A stretch of DNA of 8,146 bases from Alphaproteobacteria bacterium (GTDB lineage Bacteria; Pseudomonadota; Alphaproteobacteria; UBA11222), in contig DMKG01000307.1 of NCBI GenBank assembly GCA_003454415.1, forward strand, positions 363 through 8,508, given 5' to 3'. Each line of letters starts with the position of its first letter. Position 1 is the first letter of the stretch. Position numbers and translations under genes: made by a program. This document shows, in pieces, positions 1 through 6,182 of this stretch. The notes under the pieces are model-generated. The model searched no databases. It was not told the DNA's origin and saw only the letters and a program-made list of their open reading frames with translations.

Positions 1-51
1 CCGCCCCCCCCCCCCCCCCCGAAAAATCCCCCCCCCCCCGCCGGGGGCCCC
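1..51. other. Homopolymer-rich edge, probable low-quality sequence
   Basis: There is a run of 17 C at 4-20, AAAAA at 22-26, 12 C at 28-39, 5 G at 43-47 and 4 C at 48-51. Nothing else in the window resembles this. The open frame here would encode mostly glycine where the CapD-like family has ordinary residues. Sequencing or assembly error at a contig end is the simplest reading. Confidence 0.75.
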
Positions 52-481
52 GCCATACCAGCATCAGCCCCACCAGCCCCAGCCATAACAGACCGGTCAT
101 GGGAAGAATATGGGGCAATTGACTGAATACGGAAGCCCCCAGCGCTATCAGCCCCGCCGCAGAGGCCGTGGAAACCAGAACCGGAAAAATGATCAGCGGA
201 TCGCGATAACGCAGCATGGGTCTGTACAGGCCGGTGAGGACAAACACCCCAAGCGTCACGAGCCCCAGCGCCATGGCAGCGGCGTAGCGGACCGTCTCCC
301 CGATGACGCACTGGCACAGCAATTCATAGCCATATACCCCCGCCAGGCTGATCGCCAGCACCGGCGCGGCGTCAAATATCACGCAAATCGTAAGCTTGGC
401 GGCCCGGGGCAGATTGACGAGCCAGAGCGAGAAGCGCGTAAAAAGCTTCGGCGCGCCCGCAAGATGGCCGCTCACCCCCAT
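1..481 (-). CDS. CapD/WbpM/FlaA1-type nucleotide-sugar dehydratase, N-terminal membrane part (3' truncated by window edge)
   Basis: The frame is open from an ATG at 481 to the left edge; about 143 residues (to Trp at 53-55) are believable. The start reads MGVSGHLAGAPKLF, followed by VNLPRAAK, then four hydrophobic segments at about residues 30-50, 64-84, 95-118 and 126-143, with GLYRPMLRYRD after the second. This is the layout of the membrane anchor of the CapD/WbpM/FlaA1-like polysaccharide biosynthesis family (NLPRxxK, then FGLYRxxxRY). Full members carry a C-terminal Rossmann dehydratase/epimerase domain making UDP-linked 6-deoxy sugars for capsule or O-antigen; that domain lies outside the window, so the reaction is inferred. 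GGAG at 490-493 sits 8 nt before the ATG. The gene overlaps the upstream phosphatase by 10 bp, which suggests coupled translation. Bases 1-52 give a poly-Gly tail unlike the family and are probably sequence error. Confidence 0.68.
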   Translation of the reverse strand, partial: MGVSGHLAGAPKLFTRFSLWLVNLPRAAKLTICVIFDAAPVLAISLAGVYGYELLCQCVIGETVRYAAAMALGLVTLGVFVLTGLYRPMLRYRDPLIIFPVLVSTASAAGLIALGASVFSQLPHILPMTGLLWLGLVGLMLVWRGPRRGGGDFSGGGGGA

Positions 482-1263
482 GACAGCCGCTCCAGCAGCA
501 GGGCGTGCAGTTCCGGCCCCGCGGCGACCATGTTTTTCTGACGCGGCGCCTGCTGATTGAAGCGCAGGCGCTGGCCTGAATGATCGGTCATGCAGCCCCC
601 GGCCGCGCGGACAATCAGGTCCGCCGCCGCCAGATCCCAGTCATAAGCGCCCGAAAACAGCAGACAGCCATCGAAGATCCCCGCCGCGATGAGGCCGCCT
701 TTATACGCAATGGAATTGCGGGCTTCCACATGCATTACCGGCCAGGGCGATTTCCAGCGTTTCTGCTCGAACACTCCTTTCGACGCCAGTATCCGCGCAT
801 CCTGCAACGCGTTTTTTCCGCTTACGGTAATCACCTCGCCGTTAAGCCGCGCGGGACCTTCCGCCACGGCGTCGAACAATTCGTTCGTGGCAGGGTTGAA
901 CACGACCGCGCAAACCGGCCGCGCCTCTTCTACAAGAGCGATACTGATGGCGAAATGGGGCTGGCCCCGAATGAAGGCGCGGGTGCCGTCGATCGGATCG
1001 ACAACCCAGGACCGGCGGGCGGAACGCCTGCTGCTGTCATCTTCTGTTTCCTCAGAAAGCCAGCCATATTCCGGATCGAACGAAGAGAGCCGGTCACGCA
1101 GCAGGCGGTCAGCCGCCAGATCGGCCTCTGTCACCGGATTGTTCCCGCCCTTGTCCCATCTGGCGTAATCCCCGCCAAAATATTTCATCACAAGTTCGCC
1201 TGCTTCGCGCGCGGCGCTGATGCTGAGACGGTGTTCGGAGGCAAAGGGTTCACTCACCGGCAA
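472..1263 (-). CDS. Inositol-monophosphatase-family phosphatase (CysQ/HisN-like)
   Basis: A 263-residue protein with the full metal-site signature of the Mg-dependent, Li-sensitive phosphatase superfamily: Asp48 in VTEAD, Glu71 in WLSEE, motif A WVVDPIDGTRAFIRG (residues 86-100, Asp89 and Asp92), and motif B YDWDLAAAD (Trp209-Asp210). Length is normal for the family. Possible substrates are 3'(2'),5'-bisphosphoadenosine (CysQ), histidinol phosphate (HisN-type) or inositol phosphate; the DPIDGTRAF form is common in alphaproteobacterial proteins annotated as CysQ, but the motif does not settle the substrate. It is probably cytoplasmic, with no signal peptide seen. The start is a TTG with GAGGGA (1271-1276) 7 nt upstream; a GTG at 1257 is an alternative 6 nt downstream with worse spacing. 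It overlaps the end of pmbA by 14 bp and the capD-like gene by 10 bp, so the three are probably one operon. Confidence 0.9.
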   Translation of the reverse strand: MPVSEPFASEHRLSISAAREAGELVMKYFGGDYARWDKGGNNPVTEADLAADRLLRDRLSSFDPEYGWLSEETEDDSSRRSARRSWVVDPIDGTRAFIRGQPHFAISIALVEEARPVCAVVFNPATNELFDAVAEGPARLNGEVITVSGKNALQDARILASKGVFEQKRWKSPWPVMHVEARNSIAYKGGLIAAGIFDGCLLFSGAYDWDLAAADLIVRAAGGCMTDHSGQRLRFNQQAPRQKNMVAAGPELHALLLERLSWG

Positions 1264-2620
1264 TCGTCATTCCCTCGATCATCAGGCTTGGGGCGTCCAT
1301 GCCATAGCGGAAGGAAAGGTCATCCGCCGGGGTCATGTGCATGAACATGTCCAGCAGATTTCCCGCCACGGTGATTTCGCTGACGGGATAGGCGAAGGCG
1401 CCATTTTCAATCCAGAACCCAGCCGCGCCACGGCTGTAATCGCCGGTCAACGGATTGACCCCCATACCGATCAGTTCGGTGATGAACAGCCCGCGCTTGA
1501 CGCTGGCTATCATGTCCACAGCGGAAATCACGCCAGCGCGCATATACAGGTTGGTGGGCGCAGGGGACGGAGTGGAGCCTGGCCCGCGCGACGCATGGCC
1601 GGTGCTTTGCAGACCCAGTTGCCGGGCCGATGCGCTGTCGAGAAACCAGGTCTTCAGCACGCCGTCCTCGATGATCAGTGAGGGTCTGGTGGCGGCCCCT
1701 TCCCCATCGAAAGGTTTGGAACGCAGGCCGCGTTTACGGTGCGGATCGTCGATCACGGTGATCCCGCTGGCGAAAACCGCCTTGCCCATTCTGTCTTTCA
1801 GAAAACTCGCGCCGCGCGCAACCGCCGCCCCGGAGATCGCCCCGGCGAGATGCCCCAGCAATCCGTTCGACACGCGCGGGGCATAGATAACGGGAGCCTG
1901 CTGGGTTTTGATCTTGCGCGGGTTAAGGCGGCTGACCGCGCGCTGCGCCGCCACCTGGCCAATCTCTTCCGGCGACGATAGATCGGCGTAATGCCGTGCG
2001 GAGGAATATTCGTAATCCCGCTGCATCGCCGTGCCTTCCCCGGCCAGCACAGAACAGGACAGACTGAAAGAGGAAGAAGCGTAACTGCCTGAAAAGCCGT
2101 TGCTCGTAGCCAGGACGATCCGGCTGTGGCTACATCCGGCGCTCGCCCCTTCGGAATTGGTGACGCCCTCGACCGCACGCGCCGTCTTTTCCGTCTGGCG
2201 CGCCGCATCAATCAGCGCGGGCATGTCAGGCTCCGTCGCATCGTGAATATTCAGTTCAGGATATTCCCGGGCCAGCACTTCATCGGGCGCAAGGCCGCAA
2301 TAGGCGTCCTCGGGGGCCAGTCTCGCCATGACGACCACCCGCTCGATCAGCTGATCGAGGGTGGCTCCGTTCAGATCACTGGAGGAAACGATGGCCTGAC
2401 GTTTGCCGATAAAGGCGCGCAGGCCGAGATCCTGTCCCTCGGAACGTTCGATATCCTCGATCTCTCCCATCCGGCAGGAGGCGGACAGGGACGAGCCCGA
2501 CACCACCAGCAGATCGGCGGCGTCCGCCCCCGCCTTTCTCACCCGCGCGATGACGTCATCTGCGAGATTGCGTAATTCGGCTTCATCATATTTCCGGGCG
2601 GAAGCGCTTACTGCCGGCAT
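1250..2620 (-). CDS. pmbA: PmbA/TldE, non-catalytic subunit of the TldD-TldE metalloprotease
   Basis: A 456-residue protein, normal for PmbA. TldD and TldE (PmbA) form a cytoplasmic metalloprotease that degrades unfolded peptides and processes microcin B17 and CcdA-type substrates. The C-terminal signature VNPLTGDYSRGAAGFWIENG (about residues 388-407) followed by YPVSEITVAGNLLDMF is typical of the PmbA/TldD family. No HExxxH zinc motif is present, which marks it as TldE rather than the catalytic TldD; no tldD lies in this window. The start was set at 2620 because AAGGAG (2626-2631) sits 5 nt before that ATG and the protein then begins MPAVSASARKYDEAEL; the frame extends upstream to 2692 but those residues (MVRRGARDWRAKG...) look like noise. 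It heads the pmbA-phosphatase-capD-like group. I found no convincing promoter in the 126 bp upstream, so read-through from the toxin-antitoxin pair is possible. Confidence 0.93.
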   Translation of the reverse strand: MPAVSASARKYDEAELRNLADDVIARVRKAGADAADLLVVSGSSLSASCRMGEIEDIERSEGQDLGLRAFIGKRQAIVSSSDLNGATLDQLIERVVVMARLAPEDAYCGLAPDEVLAREYPELNIHDATEPDMPALIDAARQTEKTARAVEGVTNSEGASAGCSHSRIVLATSNGFSGSYASSSFSLSCSVLAGEGTAMQRDYEYSSARHYADLSSPEEIGQVAAQRAVSRLNPRKIKTQQAPVIYAPRVSNGLLGHLAGAISGAAVARGASFLKDRMGKAVFASGITVIDDPHRKRGLRSKPFDGEGAATRPSLIIEDGVLKTWFLDSASARQLGLQSTGHASRGPGSTPSPAPTNLYMRAGVISAVDMIASVKRGLFITELIGMGVNPLTGDYSRGAAGFWIENGAFAYPVSEITVAGNLLDMFMHMTPADDLSFRYGMDAPSLMIEGMTIAGE

Positions 2621-2625
2621 GTCAG

Positions 2626-2631
2626 CTCCTT
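2626..2631 (-). promoter_or_regulatory. Shine-Dalgarno site deciding the pmbA start
   Basis: AAGGAG on the minus strand, 5 nt before the ATG at 2618-2620. It selects this start over the longer reading that begins at 2692. Confidence 0.8.
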
Positions 2632-2746
2632 GAATTGCAAAAGTGTTCCATCTCCCTTTCGCCCGCCAATCTCTGGCGCCGCGCCGGACCACACATTCTT
2701 ACTTACCCGTGAAAAAAGCGCAGTTCTAATTGACCGGTCTTTCAAA

Positions 2747-3019
2747 TCACGCGCTCATCAGTGCTTTGAGCACAGCCTTGGGATTCTTTTCAATGACCCG
2801 CAGATAAGATCGTATCGGGCCACTGGGCAGCCGGTGATTCTGTTCCCAGTTCCTTAATGAGGCAAGGGGGATCCCGAAGCGTTGGGCAAACTGCTCTTGC
2901 GTCATGCTTAACTGTTGCCGGAGGACTTTGAGATCTACGGGTTCTTCCTTATAAACCGTGTAACGCCCGGCTATGGCGTCTTCCAGACCTGCCTTGACGC
3001 CCTTGTAAACATCGCCCAT
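2747..3019 (-). CDS. XRE-type helix-turn-helix antitoxin of a type II toxin-antitoxin pair
   Basis: A 90-residue protein starting MGDVYKGVKAG, with a C-terminal Xre/Cro-type DNA-binding fold: helix-turn-helix around residues 40-61 (TQEQFAQRFGIPLASLRNWE), followed by LPSGPIRSYLRVIEKNP. This arrangement (about 30 N-terminal residues, then the HTH ending in LRNWEQ) is common in antitoxins paired with HigB2-like RelE toxins. The expected role is to bind and neutralise the toxin at 3029-3343 and repress the shared promoter. The ATG at 3019 was chosen over a GTG at 3022 because the ribosome site TAGGAGG (3025-3031) then sits 5 nt away. Toxin-first gene order is typical of higBA-like modules. The exact subfamily name (HigA2-like or NadS-like) is uncertain. 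Confidence 0.87.
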   Translation of the reverse strand: MGDVYKGVKAGLEDAIAGRYTVYKEEPVDLKVLRQQLSMTQEQFAQRFGIPLASLRNWEQNHRLPSGPIRSYLRVIEKNPKAVLKALMSA

Positions 3020-3024
3020 CACAC

Positions 3025-3031
3025 CCTCCTA
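3025..3031 (-). promoter_or_regulatory. Ribosome site of the antitoxin overlapping the toxin stop codon
   Basis: The minus strand reads TAGGAGG: its first three bases (3029-3031) are the toxin stop TAG, and the whole is a strong Shine-Dalgarno 5 nt before the antitoxin ATG. A ribosome ending on the toxin would sit on the antitoxin start, which points to translational coupling. Confidence 0.75.
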
Positions 3032-3343
3032 TAGCCTGCCAACCAGTTTCTTGATCTCGTTGATTTCCCCTCTGGTCAGGTTTTCCTTCTGCTTTTTAGC
3101 GTATATATCCAGCAGAAACACCATGTCATCCAAGGCTTTATAATAATGGATGATCCTGACGCCGCCAGACTTTCCCCGGCCAGGCAGGGCATAACGCATC
3201 TTCCGCACGCCGCCTGATCCAGGGATAATGGCGCCATGTAGCGGATCAATCCTGAGAATGCCCCGTACCGCCTTCCTGTCATTCTCATCCAGCAGCTTCC
3301 GGGCGCGGGCGGCGTAATGGCGGGTTTCAGCGATATGGCTCAT
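3029..3343 (-). CDS. RelE-type (HigB2-like) toxin
   Basis: A 104-residue basic protein. The core IIPGSGGVRKMRYALPGRGK (residues 39-58), then SGGVRIIHYYK and YAKKQKENLT (81-90), is the pattern of the RelE/HigB2-like toxin group, whose members cleave mRNA at the ribosome. Arg/Lys residues in the core (Arg48, Lys49, Arg50, Arg56, Lys58) are the kind used for RNA binding and cleavage in this fold; I infer, and cannot show, that they are active here. Length is normal and the frame is intact, so the toxin appears functional. It precedes its XRE-type antitoxin by 9 bp and has a candidate promoter 18 bp upstream. A sample line inside it (3061-3120) has 25 G/C of 60, against 38 of 60 inside ubiD, consistent with horizontal origin. 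Confidence 0.88.
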   Translation of the reverse strand: MSHIAETRHYAARARKLLDENDRKAVRGILRIDPLHGAIIPGSGGVRKMRYALPGRGKSGGVRIIHYYKALDDMVFLLDIYAKKQKENLTRGEINEIKKLVGRL

Positions 3344-3361
3344 CCCGCCGCCTCACGGGTT

Positions 3362-3390
3362 CTTATACGTCATTGACGGAGCATAAGCAA
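3362..3390 (-). promoter_or_regulatory. Candidate sigma-70-like promoter of the RelE-type toxin-antitoxin pair
   Basis: On the minus strand, -35 TTGCTT (3385-3390), a 17 bp spacer, and -10 TATAAG (3362-3367), ending 18 nt before the toxin ATG. The -10 matches 5 of 6 consensus bases and the -35 keeps TTG. The surrounding 114 bp is AT-rich compared with the genes. Confidence 0.5.
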
Positions 3391-3428
3391 GCAAAAACCG
3401 TTATACTCAACAACCGGTGAATTGCCCC

Positions 3429-3449
3429 AACCCAGCCTGATACTGGGTT
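3429..3449 (-). terminator. Hairpin after the MAPEG gene, possible terminator
   Basis: AACCCAG and CTGGGTT form a perfect 7 bp stem (3429-3435 with 3443-3449) with a 7 nt loop, starting 8 bp after the MAPEG stop. There is no T-run after it on the minus strand (GGGGCAATTC follows), so it is not a classical intrinsic terminator. Its place between two transcription units suggests it ends or stabilises the upstream message. Confidence 0.4.
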
Positions 3450-3457
3450 ATACGCAA

Positions 3458-3907
3458 TCACCTGAGCCCATAATAAATACACGCTATTCCGCCAACCAGC
3501 AGCACCAGCCAGGTTCCGAGGGTTCCAAGGAAGCGCCCGGCGGAGCGGCCGGTGGATTGCGACAGGCCAAAGGCGTGGGCCGCACGCGAAACGCTTAAGC
3601 CTGCGCCAAGTGTGTGCACCATCCAGACGGGCGCCGCCGCCATTTCCACCGCAATCAGAACCAGCAGGCCAAACGGCACATATTCGACGTTATTCCCCTG
3701 CACGCGCTGCGCCTGGATAAGCTCATTCTTCCCTCCGTCACCGATTTCAACTCCGGTCTTCACTCTGGCCCGCACCACCAGTATGGCCAGGATCAGATTT
3801 AGCAGGACGTTGATACCGATATACAGTGTCGAAATGGGGATGATCCCATTGCTCAGCACTGCGACCGTTTCCCCCATCTGCGTAGCTACCTGTTCCAGTT
3901 GTTCCAT
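3458..3907 (-). CDS. MAPEG-family small membrane protein (YecN-like)
   Basis: A 149-residue integral membrane protein with hydrophobic segments at about residues 24-47, 77-101 and 127-147. The motif after the first segment, EIGDGGKNELIQAQRVQGNN, and then VEYVPFGLLVLIAVEM (Asn73, Glu75, Pro78) match the MAPEG signature in which R, N, E and P lie on the second helix. The family includes glutathione transferases and leukotriene C4 synthase; bacterial YecN-like members are mostly uncharacterised inner-membrane proteins, so no substrate is assigned. The start is supported by a GGGGGG run 4 nt before the ATG (3912-3917). It follows ubiD by 73 bp, in which I found no clear promoter, and is followed by a hairpin. 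Confidence 0.85.
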   Translation of the reverse strand: MEQLEQVATQMGETVAVLSNGIIPISTLYIGINVLLNLILAILVVRARVKTGVEIGDGGKNELIQAQRVQGNNVEYVPFGLLVLIAVEMAAAPVWMVHTLGAGLSVSRAAHAFGLSQSTGRSAGRFLGTLGTWLVLLVGGIACIYYGLR

Positions 3908-3980
3908 GATTCCCCCCTATGGATGTGTAGTACGTCTCTATCGCGCCCAATCGCGCTAACAGGCTATCCGGTTCCTGAAC

Positions 3981-5507
3981 TTATTTCCATATGGGTTTGC
4001 CGGAGCCGGGCAGGCCCAGTTGCGGCCATTTTTCCGTAACCGTCCGAATCACTTCCTCGGTCATACGGATGGGCGTCCCCCACTCCCGCCGGGTTTCGGG
4101 GGGCCATTTGGCGGTGGCGTCCAGACCGATCTTGCCGCCAAGTCCACTTTCAGGACTTGCGAAATCCAGATAATCGATCGGGGTGTTCTCCATCAGAGTG
4201 ATGTCGCGCACAGGGTCCATGCAGGTGGAAACCGCCCACATCACATCTTTCCAGTCCCTGATATCGATGCCGTCATCCACCACGATCACCCATTTCGTGT
4301 ACATGAACTGGCGCAGATAGGACCACACCCCCATCATCACGCGTTTGGCGTGGCCAGGATAGGCCTTGCGGATCGACGCCACGGCGATGCGGTAGGAGCA
4401 GCCTTCGGGCGGCAGATAGAAATCAGTGATCTCGGGAAACTGCTGCCGGAGCAGCGGGACGAACAGTTCGTTCAGCGCTTCGCCCAGAATGCTTGGCTCG
4501 TCCGGCGGGCGTCCGGTGAAAGTGGAAAGATAGACCGGATCGCGGCGCATGGTGATGGCGCTTACGGTGAAGACGGGAAACGGTTCGACGGAATTGTAAT
4601 AGCCGGTGTGATCGCCATAGGGGCCCTCATCGCCGTAATCCGTCAGGGACACATGCCCTTCCAGAACGATCTCCGCCTCTGCGGGAACCTTCAGGGGCAC
4701 TGTCTTGCACTCAGCCAGCTCCACCCGCCCGCCGCGCAGCAGACCCGCGAACTGATATTCACTGAGCGTATCGGGTACCGGCGTCACCGCCGCGAGGATC
4801 GTGCCGGGATCGGCGCCGATCACCGCCGCTGCGGGCAGGGGCTCCGGCCTCACCGCGCCCCAGCGCGCGTGATGCTGCGCTCCGCCCCTGTGCCGCAGCC
4901 AGCGCATCAAAGTGCGGTTCCGCCCGAGAATCTGCATGCGGTAAATGCCCAGATTGTAACTGTCCTCGGCGCTGCCGCCCGGTCCTTTGGTCACCACCAG
5001 AGGCCAGGTGATCAGCGGCGCCGGCTCATTGGGCCAGCAGGTCTGCACCGGAAGGCGCGCAAGATCGATGTCTCCGCCGGTCAGAACCACCTCATGCACC
5101 GGCGCGCCGCGCACCGTTTTCGGGCGCATATTCATCACGGTGCGGAGCAATGGGGCCATACCCGCCGCTTCGCGCCAGCCTTCCGGAGGCTGGGGCTGAC
5201 GCAGGAAAGCCAGTGTCTCGCCGACATCCCGCAGATCGCCACCGCTGCGGCGGTCCGCATCACCCATGGTGACCGCCATCGCCACCCGCTCGACCGTACC
5301 GAACAGATTGACCAGGACCGGCATGGAGCTTTTTCCCCCATCCGCCAGCACCGGATTTTCGAACAGAACGGCAGGCCCGCCTTCCGCCAGCAGACGGGTT
5401 TGAATCTCGGTCATCTCCAGAACGGTCGAGACCGGCGCGCTGACGCGGACCAGTTTGCCTTCCCGTTCGAGACGGGCCATGAACTCTCTCAGTGAATCAT
5501 AGGCCAT
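3981..5507 (-). CDS. ubiD: UbiD, 3-polyprenyl-4-hydroxybenzoate decarboxylase
   Basis: A 508-residue protein, close to the roughly 500 of E. coli UbiD. It decarboxylates 3-polyprenyl-4-hydroxybenzoate to 2-polyprenylphenol in ubiquinone synthesis, using prenylated FMN supplied by UbiX (not in this window). Family landmarks are complete: YNLGIYRMQ (Asn185, Arg190), RWLRHRGGA (His207), [19 protein letters not shown] (Glu250), [11 protein letters not shown] (Glu294, Asp299), [21 protein letters not shown], and near the C-terminus [13 protein letters not shown] and [14 protein letters not shown]. By comparison with characterised decarboxylases, Asn185, His207 and Glu250 should bind the metal/cofactor, and Arg190, Glu294 and Asp299 correspond to the catalytic Arg-Glu-Glu/Asp triad. 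It starts 9 bp after the methyltransferase stop with only a weak ribosome site, suggesting coupled translation. It acts right after UbiA, whose gene lies 2.3 kb upstream in the same direction. Confidence 0.97.
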   Translation of the reverse strand: MAYDSLREFMARLEREGKLVRVSAPVSTVLEMTEIQTRLLAEGGPAVLFENPVLADGGKSSMPVLVNLFGTVERVAMAVTMGDADRRSGGDLRDVGETLAFLRQPQPPEGWREAAGMAPLLRTVMNMRPKTVRGAPVHEVVLTGGDIDLARLPVQTCWPNEPAPLITWPLVVTKGPGGSAEDSYNLGIYRMQILGRNRTLMRWLRHRGGAQHHARWGAVRPEPLPAAAVIGADPGTILAAVTPVPDTLSEYQFAGLLRGGRVELAECKTVPLKVPAEAEIVLEGHVSLTDYGDEGPYGDHTGYYNSVEPFPVFTVSAITMRRDPVYLSTFTGRPPDEPSILGEALNELFVPLLRQQFPEITDFYLPPEGCSYRIAVASIRKAYPGHAKRVMMGVWSYLRQFMYTKWVIVVDDGIDIRDWKDVMWAVSTCMDPVRDITLMENTPIDYLDFASPESGLGGKIGLDATAKWPPETRREWGTPIRMTEEVIRTVTEKWPQLGLPGSGKPIWK

Positions 5508-5516
5508 GATGCAGGC

Positions 5517-6182
5517 TCAGCTCATCAGCCGCCAGACACTGGTATTGCGCAAATCCGTGTCTTCCAGTTCGGTCGTGGTTTTCACCGCATAACTTATCAA
5601 TTTTTCCATTCCTGTTTTTGGAAAATAGGTGCGGCCCGGATCCCCCACCAGCACCAGCGCGCCGGAACGGTTCAGATCCGTCAGCCAGCCCATGATGCGC
5701 CGGGACGCCGGCCCTTCATAACAGACGTCACCGGCCAGCACGACCTCCCACGCGCCGCCAGGCTCTCCGGTCAGATCGCCCTCAAGGCATGTAAGCTCCA
5801 CGTTATTGGCCTGCGCATTCAGGGCGATCGCAACCAGGGCGACCGGGTCGATTTCCGCCGCGCATACCCGCGCTGCCCCGGCCTGCGCCGCAGCGATACC
5901 CACAATTCCCGAACCCGCGCCAAAATCCAGCACGTTTTTGCCCGCCACATGTTCAGGATGATCCAGAATATACCGCGCCAGCGCCTGCCCCCCCGCCCAG
6001 GCGAAGGCCCAGAAAGGCGGCGGCAGGCCCGCCTGCTGCATTTCTTCTTCCGTCATCTGCCAGATAGGCAGCATTTCGGCCGCCACATGAAGCCGCAGTT
6101 CCGGGACGAGAGGCGGGGCAGTCAGAACCGTATTGCCACGGATGAAATTTTCCGGGTCCCGCAACGCCTCCCGCGCGCCCAT
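5517..6182 (-). CDS. METTL20/Nnt1-like class I SAM methyltransferase, probable protein-lysine methyltransferase
   Basis: A 221-residue seven-beta-strand methyltransferase. The region before the core, PPLVPELRLHVA (residues 23-34) and LPPPFWAFAWAGGQALARY (53-71), leads into SAM motif I VLDFGAGSGIVG (84-95), the acidic residue Glu110 in AAEIDP, and the post-motif AGDVCYEGP (150-158). The D-x-x-Y in DVCY (Asp152, Tyr155) is the hallmark of methyltransferase family 16, which includes human METTL20 (ETFB-KMT), VCP-KMT and similar lysine methyltransferases. The family member from Agrobacterium has been reported to methylate ETF-beta and ribosomal protein L7/L12, so those are the leading candidate substrates; this is inference. 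Databases may instead call it nicotinamide N-methyltransferase-like. Its ATG overlaps the desaturase TAA (TAATG), and ubiD follows 9 bp later. Confidence 0.85.
   Translation of the reverse strand: MGAREALRDPENFIRGNTVLTAPPLVPELRLHVAAEMLPIWQMTEEEMQQAGLPPPFWAFAWAGGQALARYILDHPEHVAGKNVLDFGAGSGIVGIAAAQAGAARVCAAEIDPVALVAIALNAQANNVELTCLEGDLTGEPGGAWEVVLAGDVCYEGPASRRIMGWLTDLNRSGALVLVGDPGRTYFPKTGMEKLISYAVKTTTELEDTDLRNTSVWRLMS

Noticed and set aside
110..541. A 143-residue open frame on the plus strand at the left edge
   Set aside because: Very Arg/Gln/His-rich, no motif; the minus strand here encodes a family-like membrane segment with a good ribosome site.
580..1344. A 254-residue open frame on the plus strand, opposite the phosphatase gene
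   Set aside because: It is antisense to a gene with all its catalytic motifs, has no family features of its own and low-complexity basic composition.
2621..2692. Longer pmbA reading starting at 2692
   Set aside because: The extra 24 residues are unlike the family, while the ATG at 2620 has AAGGAG at 5 nt.
2712..2717. T6 run on the minus strand as a terminator of the XRE antitoxin gene
   Set aside because: No stem-loop precedes it; the nearby GACCGGTC is a palindrome without a loop and lies 14 bp away, so it cannot make the usual terminator hairpin.
3926..3960. GCGCGAT repeated twice around TGG between ubiD and the MAPEG gene, as a possible terminator or operator
   Set aside because: It is a 7 bp direct repeat with only a very short self-pairing stem and no T-run; too little to call a site.
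4020..5495. A 491-residue open frame on the plus strand, opposite ubiD
   Set aside because: It is rich in His, Arg, Gly and Ala with no recognisable motif and lies wholly antisense to an intact, strongly conserved ubiD. It is the expected shadow of GC-rich codon use.
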